Below, piece after piece: positions 55,739 to 64,000 of a DNA stretch of 64,000 nt. The position numbers and the translations under genes were made by a program. Where the stretch lies: NCBI GenBank assembly GCA_963710745.1, contig CAVQBP010000015.1:1-64000 (forward strand), read 5' to 3'. Source of the stretch: CAVQBP01 sp963710745. GTDB lineage: Bacteria > Bacteroidota > Ignavibacteria > Ignavibacteriales > Ignavibacteriaceae. Under the pieces are notes generated by a model that ran no database searches, was not told the origin of the DNA, and worked only from the letters and a program-made list of their open reading frames with translations. Position 1 is the stretch's first letter. Each line of letters begins with the position of its first letter.

Positions 55739-58700
55739 TTATTTACTATCTTTTTTCCATTCCGGGAACCTTCCCGGGGTATAAGGTGCACCATACTCTT
55801 CAAGTTTGGACTCAAGGTTTTTTACCTCATCATCGATTGATTTTAATTTTGTCAGTAAGCCTCCGAACTGCTCTGCAGCATAATCATAAGACTTTATATA
55901 AGTTTCTGTAGGAGCAGATGTAGTGTTCCATAAAGAAGAGGTAATTAAATCCACGTGCTGCTTTACAGATGTTGGTGATGCTCCTTCATAATTCGCCAAT
56001 AAAGGATCACCGTTAAGTTTGCGGTTAAAATCATCGAGTTCTTTTTTAATCTTAATTACAGTATTATACGATTCATCCGGAACCCCGGCTCCGTCAATAA
56101 CTGCTTTTTCTAAATATTTAACTTTGTTATCCAATGATTTCCTGTACTCATCAGCTCCGGATATTGCCCTGGTGAGTTCAGCAACCTTTTTATTGAACTT
56201 ATCCAGTGCCGGCTTATCTTCTGCAGGAATACTTGAATTATTTATTGATTTGCACACAAAATCCTGCGGCGGAACCAATTCAGTAAATTTACCGTCCTGA
56301 AATTTTGAAAGAGATACTTTATATTTCCCCGGCACTACCATATAACCGAGATCAGGCTGGTTCCATGGAATGGAACTATCGAACGGTTTTAATGATACCG
56401 CAGTAAAGGGATTATACCGGAAATCCCAAACAACCCTGTTAACACCTTTTTTCGGTTCCGCTTTTAATTTTCTTATTACATTACCATTTTCATCTGTAAC
56501 CGTAAACAGAAGGTAAGCTTCTGGTTCCTCTTTTTCACTTATTATAGTATTGTAAGAAGGATATTTTATATCTTCTTTATTCTTCTGTCTTTCTTTCTCC
56601 GCATCTCTTCTCTTTTCTTTCAATGATTTTATATCATCTTTTAAATAATATGTAAATACTGCGCCGGTTTTAGGGTTAGGCGCAGAATAAAAACCAGCTC
56701 CCTGGAATCCTACGCCGGGAAAGCCAAAAGGTGATGCTTCAACAAACATAAGTGCATCTTTAACAGGAAATATATATGCATCCTTTTTCAGAGTCTCCTT
56801 TGTCAGGTATCGAAGAGGTGTATAGTCATCAAGAATATAGATTCCTCTGCCGAAAGTGGAAACCACCAGATCGTTTTCCCTTCTCTGAATGGTAAGATTC
56901 ATAACCATTTCAGTCGGGATTCCGTTTTTAAACTTTATCCACTCATTACCGCCGTCTGCAGTAAAATAAACACCGAACTGTGTTCCGATGAACAGCAGAT
57001 CTTTATCAATACTGTCTTCAGCAATACTGAAAGTAGAACCTTCCGCCGGGAGGTTCCCGTTAAATAAAAACCAGGATTTTCCTCCGTCGGTTGTTTTATA
57101 TAAATATGGTTTGAAATCTCCTGCAACAAAATTCTCACAGGCAGCATAAGCAACATTTTTATCAAAATGTGAAGCTGTAATTTCAGATATGGTTGCATAT
57201 TCCGGCAAACCGGGAGTCGAGGACTTATTCCAGCTACTGCCGCCGTCCGTTGTATAATGAATTAATCCGTCAACAGAGCCTGTAAATAAAAGATTTTCAT
57301 CAATGGGTGATTCAGCAATTGTTGATATCTGAGCCATAGAACTTTTCTTAGCAAGATCATCAATGCTCCAGCTTCTGTCCATTAAATCCTGCATTTCTTT
57401 GGGAACACCCCGCGTTAAATCCGGGCTGATTATTTTCCAGGTACTTCCCTGGTCATCAGTTCTGAATAATTTATTTGCACCGAAATACAATCTTTTATTA
57501 TCAAACTTTGAAATAAGTAATGCTGCATCCCAATCAAACCTGTAAGCTGAATCTGTAAATTCAGGCGGCTTGATATACAGGGCCTCACCGTTTTTTTTAT
57601 CGAATCGGACCAATCCGCCGTACTGCGATTCGGAATAAATAATATCGGGGTTTTTCCAGTCAACCTGGGTTTGAAATCCATCGCCCGCGCAGGTGACATA
57701 CCAGTCCTGGTTAGTTATACCGCTTGAATTAATAGTGCGTGAAGGGCCTCCGAAGCTATTATTATCCTGGCTTCCTGCGTAGACATTATAAAATGGTGTA
57801 TTGTTATCAGTGGTTACTTTATATATTTCTGCAATAGGAATATTTGATTTAAAGTTCCAGTTCTTTCCCTGATCATACGTCTCGTAAACTCCGCCGTCGC
57901 AGCCGTCAATCAGATGTTTGTTATCATCAGGATCGATCCACAGATAATGATTATCAACATGTTTTTTATCTTCACCGAGATTCGACCAGTTCTTTCCCCC
58001 GTCTATACTCACCCGCAGGAAAACATCCATACTATATAGCCTGTTTACGTCTTTAGTATCGCAGAATAATTTCTGAAAATAAAATGGATAAGAGGAAACA
58101 TAACTGCTTTGTTTTGTCCAGCTTATTCCGCGATCGGTACTTTTATAAACACCGCCGTCCTTTGCTGCTTCTATGATTGCATATAGTATATCAGGATTAA
58201 CGGGTGAAACAGCTAATCCAATTCTGCCGAGATCAGCATCCGGCAGTCCTTTTTTCATTTTTTCCCAGGTTGTTCCGCTGTCTGTGGTTCGGTAAATTCC
58301 GCTTTCAGGTCCGCCGCTCACACCTGTGTATAAATTTCTCATTCTTTGATGTGCTACTGCATATAAAATATTATTATACCTCGGATCCATATGGATTTCA
58401 AAGCAGCCGGTATATTTGCTGACGAACAGAACATTTTTCCAGGTCTTACCGCCGTCTGTTGTTTTAAATATTCCCCGGTCGCCGCCTGCGATTCTTGACG
58501 GACCGTAAGCTGCTACATAAACAGTATTCGGCTCTTTCGGATCAACAACAATCCCGCCTATTTGCCTGGAATCTTTTAGTCCCATATTTTCCCACGTACC
58601 GCCGCCGTCTTCGCTTTTATATACTCCGTCTCCATAGATTACATTATTCTGATTATTATTCTCTCCCGTTCCTACCCAGGCAATGTTTGGGTTTGTGGGA

Positions 58701-59014
58701 TCAATTGCTATAGCACCAATTGCATACGAATTCTGATTATCAAAAGCGGGTGAAAATGTAGTTCCGTTGTCGGTTGTTTTCCATAGCGAACCATGACCTG
58801 AACCGACAAAGTATTCGCTGTGGTTCATAGGGTTAACTGCAAGCGCAACAACTCTTCCTCCTGTAAATGCAGGACCTATGCTTCTGAAAGATAGTCCGCT
58901 TAATGAAATATTTTTTAAGGAATCGATTTTTGGTTGCCCCGATTTATCCTGTGCCGGAGACTGAATATTTAAAATCAATAGGCACACAAATAGAAAAATG
59001 TTTAATTTTTTCAT
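55739..59014 (-). CDS. Sortilin/VPS10-like BNR (Asp-box) repeat protein, exported
   Basis: A 1091-residue exported protein (signal peptide 1-22, SPAQ). Two tandem propeller-like regions (about 35-730) contain at least eleven Asp boxes, such as KTTDNGTTF, KSEDGGGTW, KTTDGGKTW, RTTDSGTTW, KSTDRGISW, YTTDGGSSW and KTTDGGKSW. A beta domain (about 810-900, NGNVIRKLKAEPKKGVNRVVW, cited in part) and a charged helical C-terminus follow. This is the common Sortilin_N/BNR architecture of Bacteroidota, annotated as glycosyl hydrolase although sialidase catalytic residues (Arg triad, FRIP) are absent. A binding or peptidase-inhibitor-like role is as plausible. No T9SS tail. Monocistronic. Confidence 0.85.
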   Translation of the reverse strand: MKKLNIFLFVCLLILNIQSPAQDKSGQPKIDSLKNISLSGLSFRSIGPAFTGGRVVALAVNPMNHSEYFVGSGHGSLWKTTDNGTTFSPAFDNQNSYAIGAIAIDPTNPNIAWVGTGENNNQNNVIYGDGVYKSEDGGGTWENMGLKDSRQIGGIVVDPKEPNTVYVAAYGPSRIAGGDRGIFKTTDGGKTWKNVLFVSKYTGCFEIHMDPRYNNILYAVAHQRMRNLYTGVSGGPESGIYRTTDSGTTWEKMKKGLPDADLGRIGLAVSPVNPDILYAIIEAAKDGGVYKSTDRGISWTKQSSYVSSYPFYFQKLFCDTKDVNRLYSMDVFLRVSIDGGKNWSNLGEDKKHVDNHYLWIDPDDNKHLIDGCDGGVYETYDQGKNWNFKSNIPIAEIYKVTTDNNTPFYNVYAGSQDNNSFGGPSRTINSSGITNQDWYVTCAGDGFQTQVDWKNPDIIYSESQYGGLVRFDKKNGEALYIKPPEFTDSAYRFDWDAALLISKFDNKRLYFGANKLFRTDDQGSTWKIISPDLTRGVPKEMQDLMDRSWSIDDLAKKSSMAQISTIAESPIDENLLFTGSVDGLIHYTTDGGSSWNKSSTPGLPEYATISEITASHFDKNVAYAACENFVAGDFKPYLYKTTDGGKSWFLFNGNLPAEGSTFSIAEDSIDKDLLFIGTQFGVYFTADGGNEWIKFKNGIPTEMVMNLTIQRRENDLVVSTFGRGIYILDDYTPLRYLTKETLKKDAYIFPVKDALMFVEASPFGFPGVGFQGAGFYSAPNPKTGAVFTYYLKDDIKSLKEKRRDAEKERQKNKEDIKYPSYNTIISEKEEPEAYLLFTVTDENGNVIRKLKAEPKKGVNRVVWDFRYNPFTAVSLKPFDSSIPWNQPDLGYMVVPGKYKVSLSKFQDGKFTELVPPQDFVCKSINNSSIPAEDKPALDKFNKKVAELTRAISGADEYRKSLDNKVKYLEKAVIDGAGVPDESYNTVIKIKKELDDFNRKLNGDPLLANYEGASPTSVKQHVDLITSSLWNTTSAPTETYIKSYDYAAEQFGGLLTKLKSIDDEVKNLESKLEEYGAPYTPGRFPEWKKDSK

Positions 59015-59484
59015 GATGAATACAATTTTTATTATAGGGGAAATTGATTAATTCTAAAACTGATTTTTGAATTTTATATTATTCAATAAAATTAAATGAA
59101 AGTTTTAATTAATTCTAATCAAAAAAATACTTTTTTGATAGAAGGTATTATTTAATGATTAACGAAGATATTCAATAATTTTTTTCCATAATAAATTTAT
59201 CATTTAACCAAATATGAGAGAATTCAGCGATTTCAGCCTTATTCCTCCCTGTTAAATTATTCATAATCCCGAATAAAAATTATTCTTTATAGTGTTTTTC
59301 ATTTAAAATATTTCTCGTAATTTAACCGGGAAACGGGCAATGATTTTTGTTAGTTTGTCATTATACTGCAAAAAGTGTTTTTGAAAAATATTTATAATAA
59401 TGCAGATCTTAAATTTTGGTAAAATGTTTTCTGATTCGTATTAAGCTTCATAAATAATTATTCCAGGAAAAAAATAATTCTGAA
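59015..59484. other. 470-bp divergent promoter region upstream of the hybrid sensor
   Basis: Very AT-rich, no gene. Contains the promoters of the BNR gene (leftward) and the hybrid two-component gene (rightward). I cannot assign a precise Bacteroidota -33/-7 promoter. A weak ribosome-binding site, AGGAAAAA, lies near 59464-59471. Confidence 0.4.
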
Positions 59485-62400
59485 ATGGGTGAGAACAATT
59501 CCGGATTATTAAAAATGATTGCAAAGGGAATAAGTATATTATTTATACTTATTTTATTGCCATTAATGGCTGTCGAGGCCCAATACCAGGACTTCCGCTT
59601 TGAACATATCACAACAGATAACGGATTATCAAAAGCAAGTGTGACCTGTATTTTACAGGATCATCAGGGTTTTATGTGGGTAGGGACTTTCAATGGTTTA
59701 AATCGTTACGATGGATATGATTTTACAGTTTACACTTATAATCAAAATAATCCGCATAGCATAAGCCATAATTATATCTCTTCAATGATTGAAGATCATG
59801 AAGGTAAATTATGGATTGGTACAAGTGACGGCTTGAATACCTATGACCGTTCAAAGGATAATTTTGTACGTTTCAGGCATAACGGTAATGATTCCAGCAT
59901 CATTGATAATCAGATTGAAGTTATTTATGAAGACAGCAAAGATAATTTGTGGATCGGAACCAGGAACGGAGGACTGGAGCTTTTTGATAGAAACAGCAAA
60001 TCATTTATACATCACCTGCATAATAAGGAGAATGCTAACAGTCTGAGCAGCAATTTCATACAATCAATTTTTGAAGATAATTTTGGCAACTTATGGCTTG
60101 GTCAGAGAAATGGCGCAATAGATATCCTTAAAAAGAGCAAAGGCCTAAAATTTGTTCATTTGGATTTTCGGGGTAAACAATTAACTAATTCTGCAATCAC
60201 TTGTTTTGCAGAATCAGGTGACAACTCAATTTGGATAGGAACCCAGGGCGATGGACTTTATAGAGTTAAGTATGCTAATAATGAAACAGAAATAATTGCT
60301 CATTATTTGGAAAAGCAAAATGACTATGAAAGCCTAACAGGGAATTTCATATTATCTCTTATGATCGATAAAGATGAAAAACTCTGGATTGGAACCGAAG
60401 ATGAAGGGCTGAATATACTTGATATCCCAAAAGAAAAATTCTATTATTATAAAAATGATCCTTTGAATCTGGCAAGCCTGAATAACAACTCAATATATAC
60501 TATATATGAGGATAACCTGGGAAATATTTGGCTAGGGACTTACGCCGGCGGGATTAACCTGTTGCCGGCCGGAAAAGCTTATCTCCATTCATATTCTCAT
60601 TCTCCCGGCAATAGTAACAGTTTAGCATATAATATTGTTAACGGATTCTGGGAAGATGAAAACCAAAACATATGGATTGCAACCGGCGGGAAGGGAATTG
60701 ATCTATTTGAAAGGAAAAATAAAAAATTTGTTCACTTTTCTGATGATAAAAAAGTTATTGCTTCCGATGTTATTCTATGTTTATATGAAGACAATGAAAA
60801 TAACTTATGGATTGGAACATGGGCTAACGGCTTATACAGCTACAATATAAAAACCAGGAAAATAGAGCATTTTACAAAAGAGAAAAACGGGCTCGGCAGC
60901 AATAATATTTTTCAAATTCTCGAGGGTAAGGAAGGTGAATTATGGCTTTGTACATTCTGGGGGGGGCTTACTTGTTTTAACTCCGGAAAACATTCATCTG
61001 TTATTTATAATACTGAAAACAGCGGATTAAGTGATAATGATCTCCGGACAATAGCCAAAGATTACAATGAAAATTTTTGGATTGGTTCTGATATCGGGCT
61101 CGATTTTTTTAATCCTAAAACCAAAGTCTTTAAATCTTATCAGCATCAGGAAAATATAAAAAGCAGCTTGAGCAAGGGATTTGTATCCTACATAATGGAA
61201 TCTTCCGATTCGACTCTCTGGATTGGCACCACCGGCGGTTTAAATAAATTTAATAAAAAAACAAATTCATTTAAACATTATTATACGCAGAACGGCCTTC
61301 CCAACGATGAAATTATGTGTGTAATTGAAGACAGGGATAAAAACCTCTGGATAAGTACAAACAAAGGAATATCCAGGTTTAATCCTGAGTCGGAGACTTT
61401 TAAGAACTATGATATCACGGACGGGCTGCAGGGAAATGAATTTAATACGCGCAGCGGTATAAGGGCACGAAATGGGGAAATTGTTTTCGGCGGCAACAGA
61501 GGCTTCAATATCTTCAATCCAAAAAATTTAAAGGACAATCCGTTTGTTCCGCCAGTGATTATTACGGATCTGAAAATATTTAATAAACCGGTTCCTATCG
61601 GTGAAAAGGATTCACCTCTTAAAAAAAACATTATCGAAACAAAAGAACTTGTATTTTCATACAAGCAGTCTGTTTTCTCTTTTAATTTTGTTGCACTAAA
61701 TTATATCAGTCCTGAGAAAAATCAATATGCTTATATGATGGAAGGATTTGATAAAGAATGGAACTATATAGGTTCAAACAGAACTGCAACATATACAAAC
61801 CTTGATCCCGGAAAGTATATTTTTAGAGTGAAGGCGTCAAATAACGACGGTATATGGAATGAAAAAGGCGCGTCACTCAAAATTATTATTGAACCTCCTT
61901 TCTGGAAAACATGGTGGGCTTACCTGGTTGAAGCAGTTGTATTCCTGATGATTATCTATTTCGTCCTTAATTATTTTATCAGCAGGCAGCGTTTAAGAAG
62001 CACTCTAAAGATGGAACACCTTGAGCTTGAAAAAATGTATGAACTTGACCAGATGAAAAGTCAGTTCTTTACGAATATTTCACATGAATTTCATTCTCCG
62101 ATGACTTTAATACTCGGACCTCTTGAAAAATTAATAAATTCATTCACAATAGAAGATAAAATTAAGAACAGCCTCGTTCTGGTCCTGCGGAATGCAAAAA
62201 GACTTCAGAGGATGACTAACCAGCTGAAGGATCTTAATAAACTGGAAACCGGGGATTTAAGATTATCCCTTTCAAAGGGAGATATTATCGGTTTTATTAA
62301 TGAAATCATCCATTCATTCCATGATTATGCCAAAGACCATTGCATTGATCTGAATTTCTCTTCAGATGAAGAACAATACACAGCATGGTTTGACCCTGAT

Positions 62401-63663
62401 AAACTGGATAAAATCATATACAATTTATTATCTAATGCTTTTAAATTTACGCCTGATGAAGGCAGAATATTTGTCGCTATATCAATTATAAATTCCAGGG
62501 GAAACCCGGAATCAGTAAATGAAAAAGATAAACCTTCTAAGTATATCAAAATTTGCGTGGAAGACAGCGGCATAGGAATTCCCAAAGACAAAATTGAGCA
62601 TATATTCAAACGTTATTATCATACTGAAGATTATAAAGGATTACATTATGAAGGCAGCGGCGTTGGTCTGGCGTTTGTCTATGAATTAATCAAGCTTTAT
62701 AAAGGAGATATTACCGTTAAAAGTACTGAAGGTGAGGGGACAACTTTTTCGGTGTTGATACCGGTCGATGAACATTACCTGGAAGAAAATCAGCTGGTAA
62801 GTAAATTTAAAATTACATCTTCAGGTAATAACAATTTACGTAACTACCTTCCTGTTCACAGCACAAATGGTAATGAGCAGGTGAAAAGTAAAAATAAATC
62901 TCATGAAATTCCGGTTATCTTAATTGTTGAAGATGATAAGGAAATAAGGGATTACGTAAAGCAGTATTTTGATGACGGCTACAGGGTAATTGAAGCCGAA
63001 AACGGACATATTGGTATAAAAAAAGCTATGCAGGTTATTCCTGACCTTGTTATTACCGATATTAAAATGGATGAGACTGACGGAATTACTTTATGCAATA
63101 AATTAAAAAATGATGAGAAAACAAGCCATATACCAATTATTATGCTGACCGGTTATTCCTCAAGAGAATACCAGATTAGAGGTTTATCGGAAGGTGCGGA
63201 CGTTTATCTGACAAAACCTTTCAATATCGATATCCTTGAAGCTCATATGATAAATTTACTGGACACAAGAAGAAAATTACATGAGAAATTCAGCAACGAA
63301 TTTGTCCTTGGTCCGAATAAAATTCCTGTAACGGATATTGATGAAAAGTTTTTGATAAAGCTTACAGAAGCTGTTGAAAAGCATATGGCAGATACCAAAT
63401 TTAATGCCGATATTTTAAGCGAGAAGATAGGTATGAGCCGGATGCAGCTTTACCGCAAGTTGAGAGGTTTAACTAACCAGACTGTTCATGAATTCATAAG
63501 GAATATAAGGCTAAAAAGAGCTGTACAGCTGCTCGAGCAGAAACGAATGACTATTACCGAAGTAGCTTATGCTGTTGGTTTTAATGATTTGACTTACTTT
63601 GCACGCTGTTTCCGGAAACAATATGACAAATCACCTTCCGAGTATGTTTCAAGTAAAAGTTAA
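59485..63663 (+). CDS. Hybrid two-component system sensor/regulator (HTCS, AraC-type output)
   Basis: A 1392-residue one-protein signalling system. Signal/anchor (about 10-32); 14 Reg_prop blades (WVGTFNGLNRYDG, WIGTSDGLNTYDR, ... WISTNKGISRFNPE) forming two seven-bladed periplasmic propellers (about 35-725); Y_Y_Y domain (about 735-810); transmembrane helix (about 815-835); HisKA with H867 in SHEFHSPMTLILGP; HATPase_c (about 960-1090, IIYNLLSNAFKFTP, DSGIGIPKDK, GSGVGLAFVYEL); REC with D1192 in VITDIKMDETDG; AraC HTH (about 1285-1390). HTCS proteins sense oligosaccharides in the periplasm and switch on adjacent PULs. The kinase box reads HEFHSP rather than the usual HEFRTP. It most likely controls the gene starting at 63908 and perhaps neighbours to the left. 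Confidence 0.93.
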   Translation: MGENNSGLLKMIAKGISILFILILLPLMAVEAQYQDFRFEHITTDNGLSKASVTCILQDHQGFMWVGTFNGLNRYDGYDFTVYTYNQNNPHSISHNYISSMIEDHEGKLWIGTSDGLNTYDRSKDNFVRFRHNGNDSSIIDNQIEVIYEDSKDNLWIGTRNGGLELFDRNSKSFIHHLHNKENANSLSSNFIQSIFEDNFGNLWLGQRNGAIDILKKSKGLKFVHLDFRGKQLTNSAITCFAESGDNSIWIGTQGDGLYRVKYANNETEIIAHYLEKQNDYESLTGNFILSLMIDKDEKLWIGTEDEGLNILDIPKEKFYYYKNDPLNLASLNNNSIYTIYEDNLGNIWLGTYAGGINLLPAGKAYLHSYSHSPGNSNSLAYNIVNGFWEDENQNIWIATGGKGIDLFERKNKKFVHFSDDKKVIASDVILCLYEDNENNLWIGTWANGLYSYNIKTRKIEHFTKEKNGLGSNNIFQILEGKEGELWLCTFWGGLTCFNSGKHSSVIYNTENSGLSDNDLRTIAKDYNENFWIGSDIGLDFFNPKTKVFKSYQHQENIKSSLSKGFVSYIMESSDSTLWIGTTGGLNKFNKKTNSFKHYYTQNGLPNDEIMCVIEDRDKNLWISTNKGISRFNPESETFKNYDITDGLQGNEFNTRSGIRARNGEIVFGGNRGFNIFNPKNLKDNPFVPPVIITDLKIFNKPVPIGEKDSPLKKNIIETKELVFSYKQSVFSFNFVALNYISPEKNQYAYMMEGFDKEWNYIGSNRTATYTNLDPGKYIFRVKASNNDGIWNEKGASLKIIIEPPFWKTWWAYLVEAVVFLMIIYFVLNYFISRQRLRSTLKMEHLELEKMYELDQMKSQFFTNISHEFHSPMTLILGPLEKLINSFTIEDKIKNSLVLVLRNAKRLQRMTNQLKDLNKLETGDLRLSLSKGDIIGFINEIIHSFHDYAKDHCIDLNFSSDEEQYTAWFDPDKLDKIIYNLLSNAFKFTPDEGRIFVAISIINSRGNPESVNEKDKPSKYIKICVEDSGIGIPKDKIEHIFKRYYHTEDYKGLHYEGSGVGLAFVYELIKLYKGDITVKSTEGEGTTFSVLIPVDEHYLEENQLVSKFKITSSGNNNLRNYLPVHSTNGNEQVKSKNKSHEIPVILIVEDDKEIRDYVKQYFDDGYRVIEAENGHIGIKKAMQVIPDLVITDIKMDETDGITLCNKLKNDEKTSHIPIIMLTGYSSREYQIRGLSEGADVYLTKPFNIDILEAHMINLLDTRRKLHEKFSNEFVLGPNKIPVTDIDEKFLIKLTEAVEKHMADTKFNADILSEKIGMSRMQLYRKLRGLTNQTVHEFIRNIRLKRAVQLLEQKRMTITEVAYAVGFNDLTYFARCFRKQYDKSPSEYVSSKS

Positions 63664-63803
63664 TATCTTCACGCCAAGACAATAATTGGCTTCAATTGAA
63701 TAGATTAGGAAGTTTTTCTGCCTTTGTTACTATAATCCTATCTTTTGATATTATACGCCGAGACATTTCCTATTATCTTCATTAAAATTGATATGTATTT
63801 CAT

Positions 63804-63826
63804 AACTGTAAATCCGGTTTACAGTT
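63804..63826 (+). terminator. Hairpin after the HTCS gene
   Basis: AACTGTAAA (63804-63812) with TTTACAGTT (63818-63826), 5-nt loop; T/A-rich flank. Possible terminator or leader element of the next gene. Confidence 0.5.
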
Positions 63827-63907
63827 TAATAATCATATTAAAATAAAATCTCCAAATCTTTTCCGAGATGAAAATTCTTTTCAAATACATATCCGGGAGA
63901 ATTTAAC

Positions 63908-64000
63908 ATGACAGTATTTGCAAGCATTACAAAAAAGACAATATCTTTTTGTATAACAATGATTTCAGTAATTCTTTTTTTAAATCAGTACGGTTATAGC
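63908..64000 (+). CDS. Exported protein, N-terminus only (cut by window edge)
   Basis: An open frame from ATG at 63908 to the window end (31 codons). It encodes a basic start and hydrophobic core (KKTISFCITMISVILFLNQ) typical of a signal peptide; GGGAGA just upstream is a good ribosome-binding site. It follows the HTCS regulator in the same direction, the normal position of the regulated SusC-like receptor or carbohydrate enzyme. Its identity cannot be seen here. Confidence 0.7.
   Translation, partial: MTVFASITKKTISFCITMISVILFLNQYGYS

Noticed and set aside
55739..59014. Sialidase
   Set aside because: Asp boxes alone are present; no FRIP motif or arginine triad was seen.

Overview
The window comes from an AT-rich member of the Bacteroidota/Ignavibacteriota (FCB group), most like Ignavibacteria. 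The evidence is direct: at least five type IX secretion (T9SS) C-terminal sorting domains carrying NYPNPFNP, two PorV/PorQ-family proteins, two SusC-like TonB-dependent receptors with carboxypeptidase-regulatory N-domains, a hybrid two-component system and a GWxTD/TPR protein. I see no phage, IS, integrase or CRISPR array.

Layout. 1-2.05 kb: a GWxTD/TPR gene broken by five one-base frameshifts and running off the left edge. 2.2-3.6 kb: an acetyltransferase, a DUF2188 protein and an initiator tRNA whose D-loop is swollen by a 15-nt insertion. 3.6-8.9 kb (minus strand): Leu/Glu-type dehydrogenase, SGNH hydrolase, DUF819 permease, L,D-transpeptidase, phytanoyl-CoA-type oxygenase. 9.1-19.5 kb: cell-wall enzymes (AmiE-like serine hydrolase, class-A beta-lactamase fold protein, SH3-NlpC/P60 peptidase, transglutaminase-like protein), then an operon of D-Ala-D-Ala dipeptidase, sodium:solute symporter and NamZ (DUF1343). 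At about 14.47 kb two truncated T9SS genes abut head-on. 20.1-30.8 kb: module A (VCBS-repeat T9SS protein, TonB receptor, 1171-aa secreted protein, PorV, C39-like peptidase). 30.9-37.7 kb: PGRP amidase-NamZ fusion, second AmiE-like hydrolase, T9SS amidase_3 and a TolB-like propeller. 38.3-49.7 kb: module B, a paralogous copy of module A ending in a GH9 enzyme. 50.0-55.6 kb: a Tat-exported dipeptide epimerase, a frameshifted six-hairpin glycosidase and a deacetylase-like protein. 55.7-59.0 kb: a sortilin/BNR protein. 59.5-63.7 kb: a hybrid two-component sensor/regulator, with a new exported gene starting at the right edge.

How it may work together. The gene set covers almost every step of taking peptidoglycan apart outside the cytoplasm: amidases release peptides, NamZ trims MurNAc, VanX-type dipeptidase, NlpC/P60 endopeptidase and the epimerase process the peptide, and an SSS symporter could import MurNAc or a muropeptide. 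The two TonB/PorV/T9SS modules would supply outer-membrane uptake and surface display. I infer a murein-scavenging locus; the substrate assignment is not proven by sequence.

Sequence quality. Single-base shifts in homopolymers (four or five in the first 2 kb, one at 51.65 kb) could be sequencing errors or decay; I flag them rather than decide.
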